Below are positions 9,089 through 17,959 of a stretch of DNA of 64,000 bases, piece after piece (within the stretch, counting starts at the first letter, position 1; every line of letters starts with the position of its first letter). Under the pieces are notes generated by a model, which saw only the letters and a list, made by a program, of their open reading frames with translations, was not told the DNA's origin and did no database searches. The position numbers and the translations under genes are program-made. Location of the stretch: positions 2,542,001-2,606,000 of the forward strand of contig NZ_PDIZ01000001.1 of NCBI RefSeq assembly GCF_002563635.1, written 5' to 3'. The DNA is from Bacillus sp. es.036 (GTDB lineage: Bacteria > Bacillota > Bacilli > Bacillales > Guptibacillaceae).

Positions 9089-9820
9089 ATGAATAACAAA
9101 ATTATAGGTGGCGTTTTTTCTAATGTAGGAAGTGCAGAACAAGCCATAACGGAATTACAGCGTCATGGCTATGGTTCCAACGACATATCCGTTTTTGCTA
9201 AGGATAAAAGTAAAGTAAATGTCTTAGAAGAAGAAATGGAAACATCCGTCACATCTAATAAAGGTGGACGTGGAAAAAATGCTGGAAAAGGTGCTGGATT
9301 AGGAGCTTTATCTGGAGGAGCCTTAGGTGGGATTGGTGGTTTAATTGCAGGTTTAGGCCTTCTCGCGATCCCAGGCATCGGACCACTTGCTGCAGCAGGT
9401 CCAATTGCTGCTGCCCTTACTGGAGCTGGAGTAGGCGCTGGTGGTGGCGGAATCGTCGGCGCGCTTGTAGGTGCTGGAATACCGGAGAGAGACGCAGCAC
9501 AGTATGAAAACCATTTGAAAGATGGAAAAATAATCGTAATCGTAGAAGCTTCAGACAAATTACAAGATAAGGTTTATCGCACCTTCCTATCGAATAAAGC
9601 CGAAAACAAATCCATGTATCCTGATCATTATCAAAACCATGAACATGAGAAGGATCACACTTTACACGACCGCACTACTACAAACAATCATGATGAAAAA
9701 ACAAATTCATTAAAAGATAACACACATACTGAAAGTCCAAATACAAACATCACCAATAGAACGAATGAAACGCGTACAAGAACCTCAGAGAGACAGCACT
9801 CTTCTCGCACACGTGACTAA
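9089..9820 (+). CDS. General stress protein 17M/YflT-like
   Basis: A 243-residue protein. Residues 1-45 match the YflT-type stress domain (IIGGVFSNVGSAEQAITELQRHGYGSNDISVFAK). The middle (about 62-132) is very rich in glycine and alanine and could be one or two glycine-zipper hairpins in a membrane. A domain follows (about 133-165, IPERDAAQYENHLKDGKIIVIVE), and the tail is hydrophilic and low in complexity, rich in N, T, H and R. No reaction is known. The ATG follows AGGAGGCTGAAGGT. A sigma-B-like promoter precedes it and a terminator follows. Confidence 0.75.
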   Translation: MNNKIIGGVFSNVGSAEQAITELQRHGYGSNDISVFAKDKSKVNVLEEEMETSVTSNKGGRGKNAGKGAGLGALSGGALGGIGGLIAGLGLLAIPGIGPLAAAGPIAAALTGAGVGAGGGGIVGALVGAGIPERDAAQYENHLKDGKIIVIVEASDKLQDKVYRTFLSNKAENKSMYPDHYQNHEHEKDHTLHDRTTTNNHDEKTNSLKDNTHTESPNTNITNRTNETRTRTSERQHSSRTRD

Positions 9821-9846
9821 CTTTTTTAGTTGATACTTGCAAGTAC

Positions 9847-9885
9847 AAAGGAACTTCTCTACACAGGGAAGTTCCTTGTTTGATT
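9847..9885 (+). terminator. Terminator of the stress gene
   Basis: The stem AAGGAACTTCTCT / AGGGAAGTTCCTT with a short loop is followed by GTTTGATT. Confidence 0.75.
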
Positions 9886-9979
9886 CGGTATCCTTCACTT
9901 TTTTAGTTATCATCCGGGATTATGAAAGCTTTATTGACTTCGTTTCTTTATAAAGAAGTTGAAAAATAAATTAGATAAG

Positions 9980-11005
9980 TTAATTGTTTAGTATCTTATG
10001 AACGGATATCAATACTTGCTCAATATCCCCTTTAGTAATGCCGTTGTTCGTTACAAATCTAATAATATTTGGGCCGAATGGGCCTGCTAAAATAGAATTT
10101 TCTTTTAACTGATCTATGAAGTGCTCCGTGGTTTTGTTAGATTTAGTAATATCTACTAAAACAATATTTGTTTCTACTTTATTTCTAACGTCTAATCCAT
10201 CAATATTTTGAAACCCTTCAGCTAGGTGCTTTGCATTTTCATGATCTTTCTCAAGTAGTTTGACGTTTTCTTCAAGTGCAATAATACCAGGTGCAGCTAG
10301 TACGCCAACCTGCCTAAGTCCGCCACCTAACCGCTTACGCCACTTTCTAGCTTGAGAAATGAAATCAGAAGAACCTGCAATCATTGAACCGACCGGGGCG
10401 CCCAATCCTTTCGATAAGCAAAATTGAACGGAATCTGTATACTTCGCAAACTCTTTAACTGAGGTTTGAGAAGCTACAGCAGCATTAAATAATCGTGCAC
10501 CATCTAAATGAACAGAAATCCCTTGTTTTTTCGATATGTGATAGATTAACTCCATATTTTCAAGGGGAACAACTGCTCCGCCTGCTTTATTGTGAGTGTT
10601 TTCTATACAGATTAGTCCGGTTTCAGGCTGATGGATATCATCCCCTCGGATGGCAGGTTCTACATCACTCGGTTTCATAGCACCCTTCACACCATCTAAG
10701 GTTTTTATTTGAACACCTGCAAAAGCGGACAATGCTGCAGCTTCGTAAAGAAAGATATGGGCTTCGGCTTCCATGATCACTTCTTGACCAGGTTTACAGT
10801 GTACTAATCCTGCGATTTGATTTCCTTGGGTGCCACTTGTTACAAATAAGGCATCTTCTTTTCCAAGTATATGTGCAGCGAGTTCTTCAAGCTTATTTAC
10901 AGTGGGATCTTCACCATAAACATCATCCCCTACTTCAGCCTCGTACATCGCTTTCCTCATCTTTTCACTTGGTTTTGTTACCGTATCACTCCGTAAATCT
11001 ATCAC
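9980..11005 (-). CDS. Low-specificity L-threonine aldolase
   Basis: A 341-residue PLP enzyme of fold type I, predicted to split threonine or allo-threonine into glycine and acetaldehyde. The N-terminus [20 protein letters not shown] is characteristic of the family, and the lysine in [12 protein letters not shown] (near 198) should bind PLP. The [10 protein letters not shown] motif is also present. It starts at GTG, 10 bases after AAGGAGGGG. It is probably a single-gene unit. Confidence 0.9.
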   Translation of the reverse strand: MIDLRSDTVTKPSEKMRKAMYEAEVGDDVYGEDPTVNKLEELAAHILGKEDALFVTSGTQGNQIAGLVHCKPGQEVIMEAEAHIFLYEAAALSAFAGVQIKTLDGVKGAMKPSDVEPAIRGDDIHQPETGLICIENTHNKAGGAVVPLENMELIYHISKKQGISVHLDGARLFNAAVASQTSVKEFAKYTDSVQFCLSKGLGAPVGSMIAGSSDFISQARKWRKRLGGGLRQVGVLAAPGIIALEENVKLLEKDHENAKHLAEGFQNIDGLDVRNKVETNIVLVDITKSNKTTEHFIDQLKENSILAGPFGPNIIRFVTNNGITKGDIEQVLISVHKILNN

Positions 11006-11052
11006 AATTTCCCCTCCTTATATCGGCTAAAAAAAACAAATATGTAAGGAAG

Positions 11053-11072
11053 CCACCTTAAGACAAGGTGAC
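11053..11072. terminator. Weak hairpin between two minus-strand genes
   Basis: CACCTT and AAGGTG arms flank a short loop just past the stop of the 11,083 gene; a run of eight T residues lies further along the minus strand. A weak terminator is possible. Confidence 0.35.
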
Positions 11073-11082
11073 CTTTCTCTTT

Positions 11083-13242
11083 TTATTCTAACTCTATGAG
11101 TAATGCATTACCATTCTCACTAACTTTAATGATGGCCATCGTTTTATCCTCAACCACTTGCTCATCTCCTTCTGGAATAAAGAAACTCTCTATGCCATAT
11201 TGAACATCATGATCAGAATACGTGGTGCCATTCACGACAATAAGGTCATCCGAAGATTCATATGGTTTATTCCAATGACCTTCGAGTTTGTAATACCCTC
11301 CATACTCATACAATCCCTCCGAAGTAGGCGTGAGAACAACTTTTATCTTCTTATTAGCTGGAACTGCACCAGGCAACGTTGTAATATCGTAACGAAGCGT
11401 CACATAATCCCCTTGTAACATCGAGCGAGGATCAACAGGCGCAAGAGCAAGTCGAACCTCTTTCCCAGATTGAATTGCTACCTCATTTTTCACGCCATTA
11501 TAGGTGATGAACGAAACCATTAGAATGACAACCAACCAGATTAATTTCCATCTACCTGCAACGAAAGTAGGTTCTTCAACAGCTATTTCTTTGTACTTTC
11601 GTGATACCATTCTTGTCATCCCTAATACAAGAAGACCCGCTACCAAAAGCGTGATCGATTTATGGACGAGCGACCATGCAATGTCATAGTATTTGTAGAA
11701 CAGAAACGCATACCATAAAATGAGCCCCACCCAGTACCGAAATGGATTAGACTGCCATGGTTTGTAAAAGACAAGAAGGGTGGTTAGAAGAAGAAACACA
11801 CTATTTAACAGCCAATATAACCACTGTCCTTCAAAGAAGAACGTTAAGATAAACAGTGGCACGATACTATAGACGAGTGCGTTGCGATTGAACCAACCGT
11901 CACGTCCAAGAATATGAATCAACCCGTTACCAAAAACAAGAACGAGCAACAGCAGCGATTCATAAGAATCCATCGAAAGTATTGATTCTTCAACTTTAAA
12001 TAAAAATAAGAGAAGCACTCCGTTTGCAAGTAGATAGGCATACGAACCAACCCATGCGTTAGTAATGAGTTTAAGTACGACTCCAATCATACAAAAAGAG
12101 ATGAGCATCACAACGACCGTTTCAGGTTGCAACCCATTGGAAAATGCGTCTATCAGGTTAGCTGATGATAGGATTGATAATCCAGACAGCAGGAGGATCG
12201 TTGATAAAAACGGTATTTTCTCTTTTAGTGCGAGACCTGGTAGTAATAATAGAAAAAGAGATGAAAACATGAAGGCAATTGCATTATCCCAGGTGAATAT
12301 GAGAAACATGATCCCCGAAAAAGCTGAGATTAACATCACTGTACTGACTACGGTCACCACAAAGAGTAGAGATGATGTAAAGACGCGTTTCCACGTTTCC
12401 GAACCCTTATGACTAAGTTCCAATCGAGGAAGAAATTTTATGGTCAGATAAACAATTAAGCCTACAACAACTAGCAAGAAAAACGGCAGAAGGTCACCCA
12501 GTGCATCGCCTAATCCTTCTAACATTTTTCCGAATAGGAATAACCCTAGTGCAATTCCTGATAAGATAAACAGTTCCTTATGTTCACGATGTTTCCAAAG
12601 AAATACGCTGATTAATCCGTAGCCAACATAAATCCATGCCATTAGCGTACTGTATTCCCAGTAGCCAAAACTTGAAGCGATAAAGACAAGATGAATCAAA
12701 CAAAAGCTGCCAAACATAATCCAATTTGAACGGAGCCATGAGGAGCGTGAGAGAAAAAACCACGCATGGGTGAATAGTAAATAGAAGAATACTAGAATCA
12801 GTGCTGTCTCAGGCTTCCATTCTGGAAAATAAGATGTCGGAAACACATAGAAATAATAAGTGAGCTGACTTAATAAAAAACCTAATACATAAAATGGTTT
12901 GTATCCCGTAAGAGCGCCGAAAACGATAGCTGGAATTAACCAAATCAGGTAAAGGAGATACGAATCCGCATGTGAATTATACGTTTGACCAATAAGCGCC
13001 ACGCTAACCCCAAACGCAATTGTTCCAATTAACCAGAGCCATCTTTCTAGAAATCGATGTGAATGCTGGAAACGGGTAAGGACCGTAGCTACGACGAAGA
13101 ACATCAACATTAGCCCAATCGCTAGCCCAATTTTTTCGACCCGCTCAATTCCTTGCCAATTTGATGCAAAAAAATAGATGACGCTACTGATTAGCAACGA
13201 TAGGCCTAGTAAATACCCTGTATGAATACGCTTTACATTCAT
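11083..13242 (-). CDS. DUF2157/DUF4401-like membrane protein with GDYXXLXY domain
   Basis: A 719-residue membrane protein. About the first 560 residues hold many hydrophobic helices, as in the DUF2157/DUF4401 membrane families. One more helix near 570-590 leads to an extracytoplasmic C-terminal domain with the signature LQGDYVTLRYDI, which names the GDYXXLXY family. In many genomes the two parts are separate neighbouring genes; here they are fused. Function is unknown. The ATG follows AAGGGGGAGAAGTTC. Confidence 0.75.
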   Translation of the reverse strand: MNVKRIHTGYLLGLSLLISSVIYFFASNWQGIERVEKIGLAIGLMLMFFVVATVLTRFQHSHRFLERWLWLIGTIAFGVSVALIGQTYNSHADSYLLYLIWLIPAIVFGALTGYKPFYVLGFLLSQLTYYFYVFPTSYFPEWKPETALILVFFYLLFTHAWFFLSRSSWLRSNWIMFGSFCLIHLVFIASSFGYWEYSTLMAWIYVGYGLISVFLWKHREHKELFILSGIALGLFLFGKMLEGLGDALGDLLPFFLLVVVGLIVYLTIKFLPRLELSHKGSETWKRVFTSSLLFVVTVVSTVMLISAFSGIMFLIFTWDNAIAFMFSSLFLLLLPGLALKEKIPFLSTILLLSGLSILSSANLIDAFSNGLQPETVVVMLISFCMIGVVLKLITNAWVGSYAYLLANGVLLLFLFKVEESILSMDSYESLLLLVLVFGNGLIHILGRDGWFNRNALVYSIVPLFILTFFFEGQWLYWLLNSVFLLLTTLLVFYKPWQSNPFRYWVGLILWYAFLFYKYYDIAWSLVHKSITLLVAGLLVLGMTRMVSRKYKEIAVEEPTFVAGRWKLIWLVVILMVSFITYNGVKNEVAIQSGKEVRLALAPVDPRSMLQGDYVTLRYDITTLPGAVPANKKIKVVLTPTSEGLYEYGGYYKLEGHWNKPYESSDDLIVVNGTTYSDHDVQYGIESFFIPEGDEQVVEDKTMAIIKVSENGNALLIELE

Positions 13243-13423
13243 GAACTTCTCCCCCTTTATCTTACATTATGTCAGTAAGACCACGTTATATGGAGTATAT
13301 GTTATCTAATTTGTTACTAACTCAAGTATACTAAAAATCTGCCAGTCTTTATCCTTACGTTACGAAAGAGACAAAGATCTCCGTCTTTTTCGATTAGTAG
13401 TGAACTTCCCTCCATCTTCTATA

Positions 13424-13455
13424 TAAAAAACCCTCTTGCTGCCGCAAGAGGGTTT
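13424..13455 (-). terminator. Terminator of the truncated stress gene
   Basis: A perfect 12-pair stem (AAACCCTCTTGC / GCAAGAGGGTTT) with a 4-base loop, followed by TTTT on the minus strand, lies 26 bases past the stop at 13481. Confidence 0.85.
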
Positions 13456-13480
13456 CCGTCCCTTTCATTTACTTAGTCGT

Positions 13481-13987
13481 TCAATTATTAAAGTGGACTG
13501 TATCTTTTAAACCGTTGCCTTCTTCTAATGATTTACTACTTGTCACCTTTTTTACAAACTCTTTGACCGTCTTCACATTCACTCCCGACTCCCAATATTC
13601 AGCGATTTCTGGAGTCACTTTAACCAGTACGACATCCGGATCATCAGCAGAAGTATTTAGCAGCTTTTCGACAATCTTGTTCATGTACTCATTCTTCTTC
13701 TCGCTATCCTGAACCAATTCAGCAGTGCCGCTAATCGATACATAAGATGAACCTGCGTATGCTAAGTTTACGGCAGGATTTAGCTTGATATCCTCATATT
13801 TATCGGTATCTTTTTTCGTAATGAACCAGATCTCTTCCCTATCCATTTCTACTTCCTGTGTTTGCATTGGCCGGGACATTAACTTGCCATCTGAAGAAAT
13901 AGTAGTTAACATCGCCACCTTCTCATCTTAAATCAAATGTTTTATATTCTTAATGGTTTCCTGATTTTCTGAATTTTGGTTAGTCAT
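13481..13987 (-). pseudogene. General stress protein 26-like flavin-binding protein, in-frame stop
   Basis: The pyridoxamine 5'-phosphate oxidase-like split-barrel family. Reading from an ATG at 13987, which has a good GGAGG site, gives MTNQNSENQETIKNIKHLI, then TAA at 13930-13928, then DEKVAMLTTISSDGKLMSRP in the same frame. The upstream part is the normal N-terminus of this family, so one base change (probably an AAA codon to TAA) has interrupted the gene. The downstream 145 residues from a GTG at 13918, or from the ATG at 13912 after GAGAAGG, could still be made by re-initiation. A sequencing error is possible. Confidence 0.75.
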
Positions 13988-14083
13988 TTGTATTTTCCTC
14001 CTTCGAATATTGAAACTTCATTTCAAAAAATAGCTTAGAGTCTCTCCTAATTTAGGCTTTATCCGCTACTCAACTAGGAAAAA

Positions 14084-14833
14084 TCATACCCCAAAGGTAT
14101 TTCCACCATTTACATTCATATTTTGTCCCGTTATAAAGTTAGCCTCGTCACTTGCTAAAAAACGCACCATATAGGCAATGTCTTCTGGCTTTCCCAACCG
14201 ATTCAATGGAAGGCCTTCGATATAACTACCTGCACTTGTCTCTGTAACTTCCCCATGACGTTCAACCGGAGTAAAACCTGGATGCACCGCGTTAACTGTG
14301 ATGTCATGTTTACCTAGCTCATTGGCCCAGGAGCGAGTCATTCCAATGATGGCCGATTTCGCCGTTACATAATTAGAAAAATCACTATTTCCTAACTCCA
14401 CAACCTCGCTCCCAATATTAATTATGCGCCCCCACTGGTTTTCTTTCATGGGTTCGATAACCTCTTTCAAAAGTAATAAAGGAGCTTTCACGGTAAAATG
14501 CAGCTGATCCAAGTAATCTTCCCAGGTCACTTCTTCCAATGAAAGCTCCGGCTGTGGACCCGTTGCGTTATTGACAAGAATATCAATCGGTTGCTGGAAA
14601 GTCTGTCGTGAAACAGCCACCAATCTTTCTACATCCTTTTGATCTGTGATATCTGCTTGAATAGCGATGGCCTCTCCTCCAAGTTCTTTAATTTCACGAA
14701 CCACCGCTTCTGCTTTATCTTGATTGCTACTGTAATTAATGATTACCTTTATTCCAGATTCAGCAAGTTTCTGTGCAATTACTTTGCCGAGTCCTTTTGA
14801 ACTCCCTGTCACCAGGGCAACTTTTTTGGTCAT
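14084..14833 (-). CDS. SDR-family oxidoreductase (FabG-like)
   Basis: A 249-residue short-chain dehydrogenase/reductase with one Rossmann domain. It has the cofactor motif TGSSKGLG (9-16), NNAT in place of the usual NNAG, a catalytic serine in INIGSEV and the YVTAK motif (YxxxK). The C-terminus FITGQNMNVNGGNTFGV is typical of FabG-like members. The substrate cannot be told. The ATG follows AGGAGGAGATT. It stands alone. Confidence 0.85.
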   Translation of the reverse strand: MTKKVALVTGSSKGLGKVIAQKLAESGIKVIINYSSNQDKAEAVVREIKELGGEAIAIQADITDQKDVERLVAVSRQTFQQPIDILVNNATGPQPELSLEEVTWEDYLDQLHFTVKAPLLLLKEVIEPMKENQWGRIINIGSEVVELGNSDFSNYVTAKSAIIGMTRSWANELGKHDITVNAVHPGFTPVERHGEVTETSAGSYIEGLPLNRLGKPEDIAYMVRFLASDEANFITGQNMNVNGGNTFGV

Positions 14834-15110
14834 AATCTCCTCCTATCACGCTAATTCACTTGTTTCTTTCCTGAAATGAGAAACAACTATAGGCCAGAAA
14901 GCTTTCCTTTTCTCTCTACCAATCACCTATACTTACGTTTCCCGCTTAGCCACAAAGTTACACGTTTTTCAACGATCAGTAGACTGAACAATGACTAATC
15001 TTATAAACAAATCGGCTACTTTAAGCGGATAGGGATATTAGGATATGCCTCAATATCTTGAATACTCGAATTTGGGATATTTCTTTGCTTCTGTCTGTTT
15101 AAAGCCTTTT
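14834..15110. other. Intergenic stretch, nothing recognised
   Basis: AT-rich sequence between the SDR gene start and the candidate RNA. No ORF with a ribosome site was seen. Confidence 0.5.
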
Positions 15111-15123
15111 AATATTCCACACT

Positions 15124-15147
15124 AAAAAAGCCCTTGTTTCCAAGGAC
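15124..15147 (-). terminator. Terminator of the candidate RNA
   Basis: Seven-pair stem with a GAAA loop followed by six T residues on the minus strand. Confidence 0.75.
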
Positions 15148-15345
15148 TCTTGTAACCTGTAGGAGTGAAACATAGTGCAGATCGCCAACCTCTCTCCTGC
15201 TGTCATTACCCTAGGACTACAAGTAATAAGTTCTTATGCCCCTTTCGCTTCAACGGCTAATGGCTTGTAGCAAAGGTTTTCAGGGATAACCTTAGTAGGT
15301 TAGTTAGATTCCTTGTGACTAGCAGTGTAGAGGTTATTTAGCTTT
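15124..15345 (-). ncRNA. Candidate structured non-coding RNA
   Basis: Read on the minus strand, the stretch has several pairings: AACCTCT near 15,330 with AGAGGTT near 15,190; CTACAAG near 15,270 with CTTGTAG near 15,220; and the local hairpin ATAAGAACTTAT. It ends in a terminator (GTCCTTG-GAAA-CAAGGGC-TTTTTT). The stem contains a U-G wobble that pairs only in minus-strand RNA. It is separate from gerB because a terminator lies between them. I do not recognise an Rfam class, and the 5' end is a guess. Confidence 0.4.
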
Positions 15346-15465
15346 TCTTACTCTAACTAACATAAATTAATTCAGTAAATCTATGATACAAAGTCATTTG
15401 AAGAAAATGAGCCTTTTGGTGATTAAGTCATTTATACGAGTCAGTGTAGTCTCATATATAAACTT

Positions 15466-15505
15466 ATAATGCCTGTAGGATCTATGTGGATCCTGCAGGC
15501 ATTAT
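15466..15505 (-). terminator. Terminator of the first ger operon
   Basis: A 17-pair inverted repeat (ATAATGCCTGTAGGATC and near-complement) overlaps the gerB stop codon. The T tail is weak. Confidence 0.65.
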
Positions 15506-16599
15506 GAATTCAAGCTCTTTTGTTTTTTTCTTAACAAACCGATTAGAAAGACTAGAATAATCAAACAGTAAAGAGTAAACCAGTACATCGTCCAGCTCGT
15601 GATAACAAAGTTACTGAAGTCCATAACCGTTTTATGAAGGTGATTGCTCATTGCCCAAATCAGAATACCGATAGGGATAAGGTAGGGACGATAAGTTTTG
15701 GAACCTGATAAATGCTTCAGACCCATCATAACTACGAGGAAGCATACACAGATTTTGACGAACAACCCGATCATCCAGGCGACGGCAAGTAGGATTTCTA
15801 CTCTTTCAAAAACAGTGATAAAATTAATATCCCTTAGTACAGAATACGTAGGGTACGTTTCTCTAGCCACTATATAGGTCCCCTCACCTCCAATGATTAA
15901 AAAGACCGTGATAACCAATAAGAGACCGCCTGCAGCGATACCAGACAAGTAGGCAAGCATGAGCTTTTCTTTTTTCTTAATGTATTGGAAAAAAGCTCCT
16001 ATAATTAATACTTCAATGAAAGGATAGCCGAGTGTGGCATATGCGCCTTGGAAAATTGAGGGAGCTCCTACATGAAAGATAGGCTTTAATTCTATGAAGG
16101 AGAACTCTCTGGTCATCAAAACAAGAGAAAAAAGCGTGAGAACCATGACAATTGGGAACAATAAATCATTTAATAGAAATAAATTTTTCACGCCTAGAAC
16201 TGCTGAATACATGACGATGATGATAATGAGTATTTGATATGTCCAGGGGTGTGAGTAGGGAACAACACTGGCTACCATAAAATTACTTAAATTTCTTACG
16301 ACCATAGCTGCAAGGTGAAGAGCGTAAAATATAATTAATATATTCATCACAGTACCGAACCATTTCCCGGCTGCTCGATTCATCAGCTCAAATAAAGAAG
16401 GATAATTGTACTTTTTAAAAAGGAAAAGGTAAAGCATATTTAATACTAGCCCTATAACCAAGGCAAGCAGCATCGATATCCATCCATCCTGTTTAGCTGA
16501 AACTACAGTGATGGCAGGTGCCATGAGAATAGAGCTGAAAATCACGAAGTTAACAATGACCATAATTAATTGTCGATTTGTAATTTGAATATTCATCAT
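15502..16599 (-). CDS. Spore germination permease-like subunit (GerB family)
   Basis: A 365-residue inner spore membrane protein of the GerAB/ArcD/ProY family with about ten hydrophobic helices. It is the transporter-like subunit of a nutrient germinant receptor, together with the GerA- and GerC-type proteins encoded upstream. Two adjacent ATGs (16599, 16596) follow GGGGG; the second has the better spacing. It overlaps the stop of the small upstream ORF, so translation is probably coupled. The germinant is unknown. Confidence 0.88.
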   Translation of the reverse strand: MMNIQITNRQLIMVIVNFVIFSSILMAPAITVVSAKQDGWISMLLALVIGLVLNMLYLFLFKKYNYPSLFELMNRAAGKWFGTVMNILIIFYALHLAAMVVRNLSNFMVASVVPYSHPWTYQILIIIIVMYSAVLGVKNLFLLNDLLFPIVMVLTLFSLVLMTREFSFIELKPIFHVGAPSIFQGAYATLGYPFIEVLIIGAFFQYIKKKEKLMLAYLSGIAAGGLLLVITVFLIIGGEGTYIVARETYPTYSVLRDINFITVFERVEILLAVAWMIGLFVKICVCFLVVMMGLKHLSGSKTYRPYLIPIGILIWAMSNHLHKTVMDFSNFVITSWTMYWFTLYCLIILVFLIGLLRKKQKSLNS

Positions 16600-16766
16600 G
16601 GACCCCCGAACATACCGTAGTAAATAGGTTGAAAGACAGCCTTCAGTCCTTTCGTCACAGGAAAAACCGGCTGATCATAAAGATATCCGAACATATAGAC
16701 GATTGAGAAAAGCCATACGCCAGTGATGATCAGTTTTTCTTTTGGCTTCCGTTTATTCCCCTTCAT
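16596..16766 (-). CDS. Small membrane protein in the ger operon (D-subunit-like)
   Basis: A 56-residue ORF that begins MKGNKRKPKEKLIITGVWLF. It has a basic N-terminus, a hydrophobic segment at about 12-30 and a second weaker one near 43-53. It starts inside the end of the gerC gene (14-base overlap) and ends inside the ATGATG of gerB, so it is tightly packed in the operon. Small two-helix D proteins are known in some Bacillus germinant receptor operons; this ORF has the right size and place. The assignment is by size and context, not by a recognised motif. Confidence 0.7.
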   Translation of the reverse strand: MKGNKRKPKEKLIITGVWLFSIVYMFGYLYDQPVFPVTKGLKAVFQPIYYGMFGGP

Positions 16767-17958
16767 TATTATCCACTCTCGAACCTGGAGACTCTAGATA
16801 GATGTTCACGTCTGTGTCAATCGACATGTTTTCATATAAACTACTCCAGTCGTCCTTCATTTCTTTCCATTCATCGGGTTGGTTCCGGGATAATTGGTTC
16901 TTAATCCCGTAGTAATCCAACTGGGATGCCTTAGCGTTTGTAAGCGCAGTTTGTAAATCATTCTCTATATGCTCGTTTACTATAGTTTGCAGCTCTTCAA
17001 CTCCTTGGTCGGTAGATAGCTTGATGTTGCATGAAAGCCCTTGTAAATTAATTCGCCCATCTAACTGGACGGAATAATTCAATTTTTCATTAACGATCTT
17101 CGGTTCTGCTTTTACTTCCATTTCTTTGAGTAAGAAACCAATGGTTCCTTGATCATCGGGGCACTTTACCGTATAGGACATTACATTATCTGACTCTTTG
17201 GTAATAATGACCCAGGAAATTGAATCTTTGTAGGAGAGCCAGTCTACTAAAGAATTTTTATCAAATAAAGCAAATCCAGTTAATCGTAAAGCACCTTTGT
17301 TTCCTTCAATTTCATTCAAGGATTCTGTATTATTCGAAATGGCTTGTTTATCTACTTTTTCGACCCCCATTACCACTGGGTCTCGGTCATCTCCGTACCG
17401 CCATCGGATAAAATCCTCCAGTTTGGTGCCATTTTTGATGCCGAGTTTCCCTCCTCTAACCTTTGTCAGACTTTCTATATTTTTAGTAGACGAGTTATCA
17501 AGCGGTGTAAATGTATTCAATATAGTAGTTGCGGTTGTATCTTTAGTAATGAAGAGTAAGTAATTATCCCTGATTTCATAATGGCGTTCAACAAAATCGG
17601 AGATTTCCTGAATTCCACGTTTTCTGGCAAATTCTTCACTAACAAGAAGTGAAGAAATATGAGAGAAAAATAGCTTTCTTGATAATAAGCTCCTGGCGTT
17701 AAATACGGCCTCAATCATATCTTTACCTTCACTTTCAAATGTATAGCTTTGGGCTTGCCCCGCACTCCCGCCTCCCCCGGATTCCCCTCCAGCTTGAGCC
17801 TGAGGGTTTACTGCTTGAAACGTGATTTTCACTGTATCGTTTTCTCCTAGATCTACGCCTATCCCTGTTAAAATCAGCAGCTCGTTCAGTTCTTCCTGCC
17901 GGTTGCATCCTCCTAACAAAATAAGAATGACTAATAAGAGGACGGAATAAAACTTCAT
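16753..17958 (-). CDS. Ger(x)C-family germination lipoprotein
   Basis: A 401-residue lipoprotein subunit of a germinant receptor. The signal peptide ends in LLGGCNR (cysteine near 18). The mature start EELNELLILTGIGVDL is typical of GerC proteins. The linker contains a glycine-rich patch (GGESGGGGSAG). The ATG lies 2 bases after the gerA stop, and its GGAGG site overlaps the last gerA codons, so the two are coupled. Confidence 0.9.
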   Translation of the reverse strand: MKFYSVLLLVILILLGGCNRQEELNELLILTGIGVDLGENDTVKITFQAVNPQAQAGGESGGGGSAGQAQSYTFESEGKDMIEAVFNARSLLSRKLFFSHISSLLVSEEFARKRGIQEISDFVERHYEIRDNYLLFITKDTTATTILNTFTPLDNSSTKNIESLTKVRGGKLGIKNGTKLEDFIRWRYGDDRDPVVMGVEKVDKQAISNNTESLNEIEGNKGALRLTGFALFDKNSLVDWLSYKDSISWVIITKESDNVMSYTVKCPDDQGTIGFLLKEMEVKAEPKIVNEKLNYSVQLDGRINLQGLSCNIKLSTDQGVEELQTIVNEHIENDLQTALTNAKASQLDYYGIKNQLSRNQPDEWKEMKDDWSSLYENMSIDTDVNIYLESPGSRVDNNEGE

Positions 17959-17959
17959 C

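Noticed and set aside
9169-9558. A 129-codon open frame on the minus strand opposite the stress gene
   Set aside because: It is the complement of a glycine/alanine-rich coding region, which gives proline/alanine-rich shadow frames. It has no ribosome site.
12065-12412. A 115-codon frame on the plus strand inside the GDYXXLXY gene
   Set aside because: It lies fully within a clear membrane protein gene on the other strand and has no family features.
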